A stretch of 64,000 bases of DNA from Bromus sterilis (lineage: Eukaryota; Streptophyta; Magnoliopsida; Poales; Poaceae): positions 93,348,001 to 93,412,000 of the forward strand of contig OX465598.1 of the NCBI GenBank assembly GCA_950022295.1, given 5' to 3'. Shown here piece after piece: positions 56,844-64,000 of this stretch. The notes below the pieces were generated by a model. That model ran no database searches, had not been told where the DNA came from, and worked only from the letters and a program-made list of their open reading frames with translations. Position 1 is the first letter of the stretch. The number at the start of each line of letters is the position of its first letter. The translations under genes were made by a program, and so were the position numbers.

Positions 56844-59800
56844 TGTAACACCCCGGGTGTCACACTACAGTAATCACTTTCGATTACTACCAAGTCCCTG
56901 TGATTAACCGTGCATTGATCACCTTGATTCAAATCACGATTCAAAATTCCCTTTGGATGGAATTAATAACAAAGTGGAAAATAAACCTTAACCAAAAATT
57001 GTGCAATCAATTTTATTAAATAGCAAATAATCATTGGGTCATATTAAAATAACAGTGGTAATTTATTAGTCCCTCCGATCCATATTACTTGTCTTAAGAT
57101 GAATGTATCTAGATGCATTTTAATGATAGATACATCAATTTTAGGACAAGTAATATGGGTCGGAGGAAGTACAATATTTTGAGAATTTAAATAAACCAAA
57201 ACATAAGCAAAATAGCTCTATTTAATATTTTGTGCATCGAATAAAATCTAAATGAATTTAGTTGAGATCCAAACTTTTTATGATAGTGTGTTAATATGCA
57301 AGATAATTATTAGGACGAGTGGCACATTTTTGAAAATTCAAATACCAACAAAAAAAACATAAACCCTTGAGCTCAACACAAATAACAAAAAATGAAAAAA
57401 GGACCTAACTACGCCTTGGGAAAAGGCCCACCTCCTCTCCCTCCCGGCTCAGCCCACCCCCTCTTCCTCTACCCCCTCCCCTGTTCACCCCGGTGGCGTG
57501 GAGTCCATCCCGCGGCTCCACGGCCATCACCGTCGCCGTGGATGCCATCCCACGGCCGCCGGCAGGGTTAAGACCCACGAGGCCCCGCGCGCCTCCAAAA
57601 ACCCTAGCTGCCCCATTCCCTCGCGCCATTGTCCTCCTCTGCTCCCTCTTTGTTCTCCTCACGGGAACCGCCGCGGCCACCACCGCATCCCGTCGACGTC
57701 ACGGCCATCGTCGTCCCCAAGTCGCCGCTTGCTGTCCTGGAGATGCACCTTGAGTCCCTCTTCCTCTCCGTCGAGTCACGCAAGCGCTGGAGCTCTCCCA
57801 CCCCGTCATTGCTGTCGTCTTCAACCTCCAGCACCGCTGGCGTTCTTCATCGATTCGCGCCATCCCGAGGTCCTACGGCCTCCCCGAGCACGCTGCCACC
57901 CCCTGCAACTCGCCGTGAGCACCCCCCTTGAATCCCGCCTTCCCTCGCTGCTCTCGCCGTCCCCATCCGTGTGTGCTCCGGCCGCCACCGTCATGGTCGG
58001 AGCCCGCGCTCGCCATAGCGTGGACGTGCACACGCGCGCATGGGGCCGCTCATTGGCCACGCTCGCGTGCGCCTGCGGCCGCCCGTGCACACTCTCGCCG
58101 CGGCCTTCTCGCCCTACTGGCTCCGCTCGCCGCCGTCGTGCCTTCGTGGCAACACGCCCCACGCCCTGTGCTCATGGCCGCTGTCGTGGGCGCGCTCGTT
58201 GCGCCGCACCTCCTTGCACGCCCCGCTCCCCTCCACGGTTCCTCCGCCCAGCTCGCCGGAACGGACGCCGCCGGCGTGCCCCTCGTAGCCGGCGTGGACG
58301 CTGGGTTAGCCACGGCTAACCCCCCCTCCCCGGTTAATAAGCCCCCTGTTAATTCCCCCCCCCCCCCCCCCTGTGAGCCACTTACATGTGGGCCCGCCCG
58401 GTGGATTAGTGCTAATTACATGTTAAACAAAACATAACAAAACATAACCCCTCCCATAGTGAATGACTAGTGGGCCCCGGTAACACATTAGTTAAATAAA
58501 TAAATAAATGGATTAAGTCCCTGTTTCTATGACAGGTGGGGGGCCTGTATTGTTTAGGTAAATTAAATGATTTTTAATAAAAAACAGAGTGTGACATGTG
58601 GGGCCCTCTATATTGTTTAATTAAATAAATAGAATTATTGATACCGTGAGTATGACATGTAGGTCCCACCAGTCAGTTACAGTTTTTGATAAAAATATGG
58701 ATAATGTTGAGTTTAATTAATAAAATAAAATTTAGAAATTCTTTTAAATTGAATAAAACTTTAAAAATCAATATCTTTTAATCCGTAACTTCGATGAAAA
58801 ATATTTTATATATCAAAGTTGATCAGAAAAATATAACGAATAAGAATACGCTACCCGGATACCCACCGCACCCCTCTAACATACCAAACCCGAGACTTTC
58901 CCCCTCCCAATCGTTTGTCCGGTAATTACCTGATACTGGTAAAACTTTCCGGATGAAAATGTTCTGAATATGAAAGTTGTTCAGAATGGATCAACGAGCA
59001 CGGATACACTATACACATGTTTGTAAGATGTCTCTAACACTTCAGACATGGAACCTTTCCACCGGATCATCTGTCCGGTAATCACCCGGAGCCGGGTAAA
59101 CATCTGGTTAAATTCCCGTTTCGTCTGCAACGTCTACACTGCGTTAGTTCACCTCTAGCTTAACGTATTGCCATGTATTGTATTTGTATTTCAATTATTG
59201 CTGTGTATTTATTGTTTCTTCCCGCCTCTCTTATTGTCCGGTAGTCCCGACGACCGGTGCCGATGCCCCTGTGATCGACTATGTCGTCATCGACCGTACC
59301 CCTACTATCGAGCTTCCAGGCAAGCAGAGTCATTTTCCTTCCCCAGATATCGCCTATCTTTTTCATACATTTCTTGCACTAGGCATTGTTACTGCTGCTG
59401 CTACGTTACAATCATATTCTATTGTATAACCTGTTTTTGTCACCCCTTGATGTACCTTCCTTTATCCTATGCTGCCTATTATAATATATATGTTAATCAG
59501 CAGTGAGCCCTGCGCATTGTTAGTCAAATAGGATTACATAGCGGGTCTTGATCACTCTGGGGAGTGAACACGGATACGATGATTATAACTGCACATGTAC
59601 GGTACGATGCAGACACCGCCTAATGCCCCTGCCTCGGCTCTGCCGAGCCACATCAAGTGGAGCTATCGAGGAATAATCCTCGTACTCCACTCGTTGTTGA
59701 CTCTGTATAGCCGCCCTAGGGTCCCGACAACGGTTGTCCTTAAAGGTAAGAAGTCGGGCGACCCAACGGTGCCTACGAGTGGTATTGTGACTGGACAATA

Positions 59801-61326
59801 GGGAGGGTACGACCAGCGTATAGGTGTGCTTGGACCCTGATCGTAGGTCGCGAGAGTTACCAAACCACGAAAGTCGAGCTCCTCCAGGAGCACACGCGAG
59901 ACAAGGTAAGGAGACGGTTCACCTTGTTGATAACCGCGCGCTTTGATGGGACGACAGAGCAGGCACCGATGTACTGGTGGTCCTAGCTGATGTTCGTTGT
60001 TCGTTGTGTTAATTAGTTGGGCAACGATAACGGTTGTCCGCGAGATAATAAAATGACTAAGGGTTCGACGGATGACTTGAGTAGCCTTTTGGCTTATACG
60101 CGCTGCCTACACGTGGGATAACGAGTTATGGGCTCCTCTGCATCGTTGTCTCGTTCGAAGACTCTTGAGACGTCAGCAGTACCGCGGGATGATTGCCGGG
60201 AAGTGAGGTGTATTTTTTGCTCGAGCTGTGTTGTTTTTGCTACTGCTTCCCGGCCACCCAAGCATCGTGCATGAGTACGTCAGGGTTGGTGTCCAAGGCC
60301 CTGCGTACTTAGGATTTAGACCGGTGGATGGCCTCCCTATTGAGTTTGAAGGATGGGATACTTTGTGTCGGATAGCCTCGATGAGGCATTCCCTAACAAG
60401 GTGTACGCCACCCTGGAGATCCGTGCGTTGTAGTGTAACAGAAGTGCACCCATGCAGGGAAGATTAATCTATTCGGATAGCCGTGTCCACGGTAACAGGA
60501 CGCTTTATGTTGAAGCCAGATCCTACTACTACAAACTATTATTACTAAACTGTATGGTTCTGGGTTTTCTTCCTCGCTGGGATGTCGAGGAAGGGATCTC
60601 GGAGGCATCGGTAATTATTACAACTTACTATTATACAATGCTGCAGCAACTTCTGCTGCATTGTTACTTTATGCTTTATATAAACTGTCGTCTATTCTCT
60701 TCTCATGCTTCAAGACTCGTCGGAAGATGCTAGTATTCCTTAGGCCTAGATTCTCTTCCTTATTATGATTTTCTGACTTTCAGTGCACTATATACAGCCT
60801 CCCCTTTCCATTTGATACAAAGCATAAATGCTTAGTAGCGGACGTAAGACTCGCGGGTATGCTAGATACCCACACTTACTTTATTTCCCCCTTTTTGTTT
60901 TGCCTGATCGGCCACTGCAGTCGACGTTGGAGCCTTGGAGTCCAGGAGCAGGAGATCCACGATGTCGACCACCGCAACATGAAGATCCCCGATGCCTTCT
61001 ACGACATCGAGTCCCTCATTGACCAAGAGTAGTTTGGAGGTTCCCAGGCAGGAGGCCTCGCCTTTAAGATCGTTGTTGCTTTTGTGCTAGCCTTCTTAAG
61101 GCAGATCATGTGTATCTTGTGTCTGTACTCAGATACTATTGCTTCCGCTAACTTTGTGCTTTCGAGCTGTTGTATTCGAGCCCTCGTGGCCCCTGGTTTG
61201 TATTAAACAACTTGTATTATTTTATTTGTAGAGTTGTGTTGTGATATCTCACCGTGAGTTCCTAATCTCGATCGTGTACCTTGCGTGTATGATTACTGTA
61301 TACGGTCTGATTTTGGGGGTGTCACA
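56844..61326. mobile_element. 4.5 kb presumed solo LTR of the LARD/Gypsy family, copy B
   Basis: Starts TGTAACACCCCGGGTGTCAC and ends GGGGGTGTCACA, flanked by TGTAA (56839-56843, 61327-61331). Blocks near-identical to copy A include the stretches around 59320-59520 and 59750-61320. The 57400-58400 GC-rich part has drifted strongly. Proline-rich ORFs there are not considered real. A Stowaway MITE sits inside near the 5' end. Confidence 0.72.
57069..57169. mobile_element. Stowaway-type MITE inside copy B
   Basis: 101 bp between TA dinucleotides (57067-57068 and 57170-57171). Imperfect inverted ends GTCCCTCCGATCCATATTAC and GTAATATGGGTCGGAGGAAG extend about 25 bp. Copy A lacks it, so it arrived after the family diverged. 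Confidence 0.9.
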
Positions 61327-61740
61327 TGTAATATATGTGATTTTCTATTTTATTCTTCATTTAGTTTTTTTTGCAATGTAGAACGTTGTTCTGATTGGTA
61401 GGATGTGTGTATGCAAAACATTTGTGGAATTCTACATCGGACTCTTTCATTGTCCCAAAACTTCAAGCTGTATCATACGCCTCCACGAGGACCAAAGCAC
61501 ACTATGAAGTTTAGAACTTCATCACCGGAAATGCAAGAGGAAGACAAATAAGTAGAGTACTATGGCATGATTATAAAGCCTTTTGTTAAAAGGGTGGTTG
61601 AAACCCCCAACCTCTGTATCCTTCCTCCCCTTTGGGATCTGGTGCCCCGCCGGCTGGCCCTGTTGTTCGCGGTCCTTTCCCCTCCTTGACTTGCTTTGCA
61701 TGTCATCGCCAAGATAATTTCCAACCCCATTGCACTGCCC

Positions 61741-62127
61741 TAAAAATTGACAACATCGCAGAAGTATTATATATTTGCAACCACGAGAGGTTAAAGTATG
61801 ATACTACATTAAAAACTTCAATATATAGGGATAAAGCATCACTAGAGCATGTGTTTTTACCTAAAAAATGTTGTGACCTATTGGAGCATCTACAATCAGA
61901 GCTTCCGTATCATTCCCAAATATCTGGATGGCTTGCCTGCTTAATGCCCAGATAGGAAAACATCACTCAATCATACCTGGAAAATTTAATCCAAACGACT
62001 CGGCTAACCTATATTTTCCATACCTAGCCAATATGTGGAGCGGATATAGGGACGTTCGAACGCGTTCTTCACATCGGATCCGACATAATGGACCCATCCC
62101 AAATCAGCTCCAAATTGACTACTCGAC
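61741..62127. other. No recognisable gene
   Basis: AT-rich anonymous sequence between the duplicated segment and the Gypsy-like solo LTR. Nothing recognised. Confidence 0.5.
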
Positions 62128-62922
62128 TGTCGGGGGAATGACCCCCCGGTAGGGTCAAGAAGGCGAAATATTTTTCAAGACATCGGGCGCCGATTGCGCC
62201 CTCAGTCTGGTTGGCCGATTGCCGACCGCTCCGCGCTGAATGCGCCCTAGATCGGCGGCTACCGATTGCTCGTCGTCCGACTGCCTGCGCATCTGGCCGA
62301 CTGCTCGTCTGCCGGTTGCACGCATCTCGGCTGCCCGAAAGTCAACCGATGTGTCCCGTCGACAAGACCAGATAAAAAAGACAAGACAAGTGAAAGACAT
62401 CTCTAGTCACATCATGACATCGTGAATAATGTAAAGGGGAGGTGTCACATTACATCACATCACCCCATCACCTCACATGTACTCTCTTTTGTCTTCTTCC
62501 CCTTGTCTCCACCCTCATGAGCATCTTGCCATCACCTATATAAGGGGCAAGGATGCCCACGGTGGAGAGGGCTCCTTCTTCATTTCCCCCCTCCTCTCAC
62601 AAGTAGAGAGAGCAAGAGCTCTCCTCTCCTCTCACGACTAGGAGTATAAGAGTAGCAGGTTAGCAGTAGCTTAGCTAGCAGTAGCAGATCAGCTCGGCCA
62701 GGAGCAGAGTAGTTAGCAGATACAGCTCAAGGAGCAACTCTGTATTAGATATACACCATATAGTGCAGACATGCAGGAGTAGGGGTTTTATCTCTACGAA
62801 GAGCCCTGAACCTGGGTATATCGCAGTGTTCCCAATTTCGCCTCCGGCACCAGCAACACCAACCTCGGTCTCTCCCCCTCTTTAGCCATCCCCATGGTAT
62901 CTGCCGTTACAAAACGACGACA
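62128..62922 (+). mobile_element. Gypsy-like solo LTR (795 bp)
   Basis: Begins TGTCGGGGGAATGACC and ends AAAACGACGACA, flanked on both sides by TCGAC (62123-62127, 62923-62927). A promoter TATATAA (62537-62543) is followed by CT-rich leader-like sequence. The TGTCGG...ACGACA ends plus a 5-bp TSD and absence of an internal domain indicate a solo LTR from recombination. The ends are Gypsy-like, but the family is not named. Confidence 0.82.
62537..62543 (+). promoter_or_regulatory. TATA box of the solo LTR
   Basis: CCTATATAAGGGGC context, in the usual place mid-LTR. It could act as a promoter about 1.3 kb upstream of the gene at 63829. Confidence 0.55.
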
Positions 62923-63640
62923 TCGACCAAATCGATTACAGTCCTCTCACAGTTGTCCTCCTTTTCAAGCGTCCGCAACGCCGCCCACCTCCACCTTGCT
63001 CCCCGTCCGTGCCTCCATCCTCGTCTGCTTCGTAGATGTTATCGCCGACTATTCTATCTGTCACCATCGCCATGGATGATGCCTCGACAGAATCTATGGG
63101 TATCCCGACCGTGGTAGTCAATTGGAAGGTGAAGAATGTTGCGCGAGGGAGCGTTGTCGGAAGCAACGCAAGCGTGAAACGACGAAGAAGTTAGCTACGA
63201 AGAGGGCAAATGCGAAGATGGTTGATGATGACGACATGGAATTGGGCGTGAGCGGTCTGGCGACCTCGCTTGCTTCGTTTATCTGTCGTGTCTGTTGGAA
63301 AAAAACTCGTCGACAAAGCCCCACTACATTCCGGCCGACGAAGATGCCGCCTCTAAGGAGACGATGGTTGACTTGGGACAACTCCAAAGGCACCGGGCAT
63401 GACTAACGCGAGGCATCCCCATATATTGTTTGATGATATGACCCAACGAACCCCGGTACATTCTTTGCTTCATATGGCATTTGCAATTTTGCATTGGTTG
63501 ATTTATTTGGTGTATATGCTATTCAATCAATCTTGTAGGATGATAATTTATTATGATGCCTATTACAGGATGAAATCATGCTAAACATGATTAATGATGA
63601 TCAAGAGCCTTTGCATCGACGAGCACAACAATGGATATGT
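62923..63640 (+). other. Unrecognised sequence, possible eroded coding segment
   Basis: A 94-codon ORF at 63122-63406 is Lys/Arg-rich (ERCRKQRKRETTKKLATKRA) followed by an acidic DDDD patch. It is followed in the same or nearby frames by HPHILFDDMTQRTP (about 63409-63450) and MINDDQEPLHRRAQQW (about 63589-63636), so the region reads like pieces of one protein broken by frameshifts. I do not recognise the family; a captured transposon-associated gene is possible. Confidence 0.35.
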
Positions 63641-63828
63641 ATGATTTTTTAAATTTTATTTTAAATGCAATTACTTATTGTTTTTTTATTTTGTGTTGTT
63701 AAATTGCTAAATCGATGATATATTGCTGTTTTTTTTATGAATTGCTGTTAACGTCTGTTACACAAACGAACAAGCAAAAAGAGTACTAGAGAGTAGAGAC
63801 ATCTCAAATGAACAGCCACACATAACCA

Positions 63829-64000
63829 ATGGCCGGTGTTTTCCACGGCACCACCGCCCGCCCCCGCCTGCCTCTCGTGCTCGCCTGCCTCTCCCCCACC
63901 ACGAGAAAGCTCCACGTCACCTGCTCGGCCGCCTCCAAGATGGATGGGGCGTCGGCGAGCTCGCCGGACGCCAAGAAGACGACCACCGTGTTCGTGGCCG
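63829..64000 (+). CDS. 5' end of a plastid-targeted NAD(P)-binding Rossmann protein (partial)
   Basis: ATG 63829 opens 57 codons without a stop to the window edge. The N-terminus MAGVFHGTTARPRLPLVLAC, then SPTTRKLHVTCSAAS, is rich in Arg, Ser, Thr and hydroxylated residues and poor in acid, as in chloroplast transit peptides; the CSAAS region suits processing. After a linker, KKTTTVFVA reads into what would be the first strand of a Rossmann fold (next residue begins with G). From memory this resembles atypical SDR proteins such as Arabidopsis At2g34460. GC-rich third positions fit a grass exon 1. A 5-codon uORF (MNSHT) starts at 63808. Confidence 0.55.
   Translation, partial: MAGVFHGTTARPRLPLVLACLSPTTRKLHVTCSAASKMDGASASSPDAKKTTTVFVA

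Larger units (their letters stand above)
56549..61740. repeat. Tandem duplicate segment, copy 2 (interrupted by presumed solo LTR B)
   Basis: Same module order as copy 1. It is broken at 56843 and resumes at 61327, ending near GCACTGCCC (61740). Without the insertion it is about 0.7 kb. Confidence 0.85.

Noticed and set aside
57498..58437. Long ORFs (up to 273 aa) in presumed solo LTR B
   Set aside because: Same reasoning: low-complexity translations in three frames inside a non-coding LTR, unlike copy A.
1..64000. tRNA or rRNA genes
   Set aside because: No cloverleaf with A/B boxes or rRNA-like sequence was recognised. tRNA-like strings are the retrotransposon primer-binding sites only.

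Overview
The window is nuclear DNA of a large-genome grass, most likely a Triticeae species (wheat, Aegilops or barley relative). The evidence is several kilobases of nested Copia retrotransposons with 1.4-1.8 kb LTRs, LINEs, Stowaway MITEs and very long Gypsy/LARD-type LTRs, with only two plant genes recognisable. Everything was read by eye; family names are from memory and no database was searched.

Region 1 (1-9289): a Copia LTR end, a CACTA-like remnant, and a 5.4 kb decayed LINE on the minus strand (1048-6482) with a 19-bp target-site duplication (TSD). A mostly featureless low-copy stretch follows, ending in a short internal piece of a Copia element.

Region 2 (9290-46654): a Russian-doll nest. 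A Copia LTR ('#1', minus) is split by a roughly 13.9 kb Sirevirus-like Copia element (11050-46615, minus, TSD AAAAC). That element is itself split by an autonomous-type Copia element ('#2', 20264-37031, plus, TSD CTTTC) and by a 4.9 kb presumed solo LTR (37926-42833, TSD CCTGT). Copia #2 is split by a third Copia element ('#3', 24341-32658, plus, TSD GGATT) that carries a gag ORF but no recognisable pol. By-eye LTR divergence falls in the order the nesting requires: about 2.3% (Sirevirus), 1.6% (#2), 1.3% (#3). The Sirevirus carries a third very large ORF (about 1,300 codons with one stop) between pol and the 3' LTR.

Region 3 (46655-49379): AT-rich diverged tandem repeats of about 330 bp, a 56-57 bp tandem repeat, a truncated LINE with a poly-A tail, a poly-C run and a Stowaway MITE.

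Region 4 (49380-54640): the main cellular gene, an atypical bHLH transcription factor of the SAC51/bHLH143-145 type (CDS 53244-54041). It has a TATA box, two leader introns and an intron-split upstream ORF ending AEYFRQLLKPVT-stop, the hallmark of that family's translationally regulatory uORF peptide.

Region 5 (54641-63828): a tandemly duplicated segment of about 0.75 kb whose first copy was hit by a LINE and second by another 4.5 kb presumed solo LTR. A 795-bp Gypsy-like solo LTR (TSD TCGAC) and unrecognised sequence follow.

Region 6 (63829-64000): the 5' end of a second gene, with a probable plastid transit peptide followed by the start of a Rossmann-type motif, cut by the window edge.
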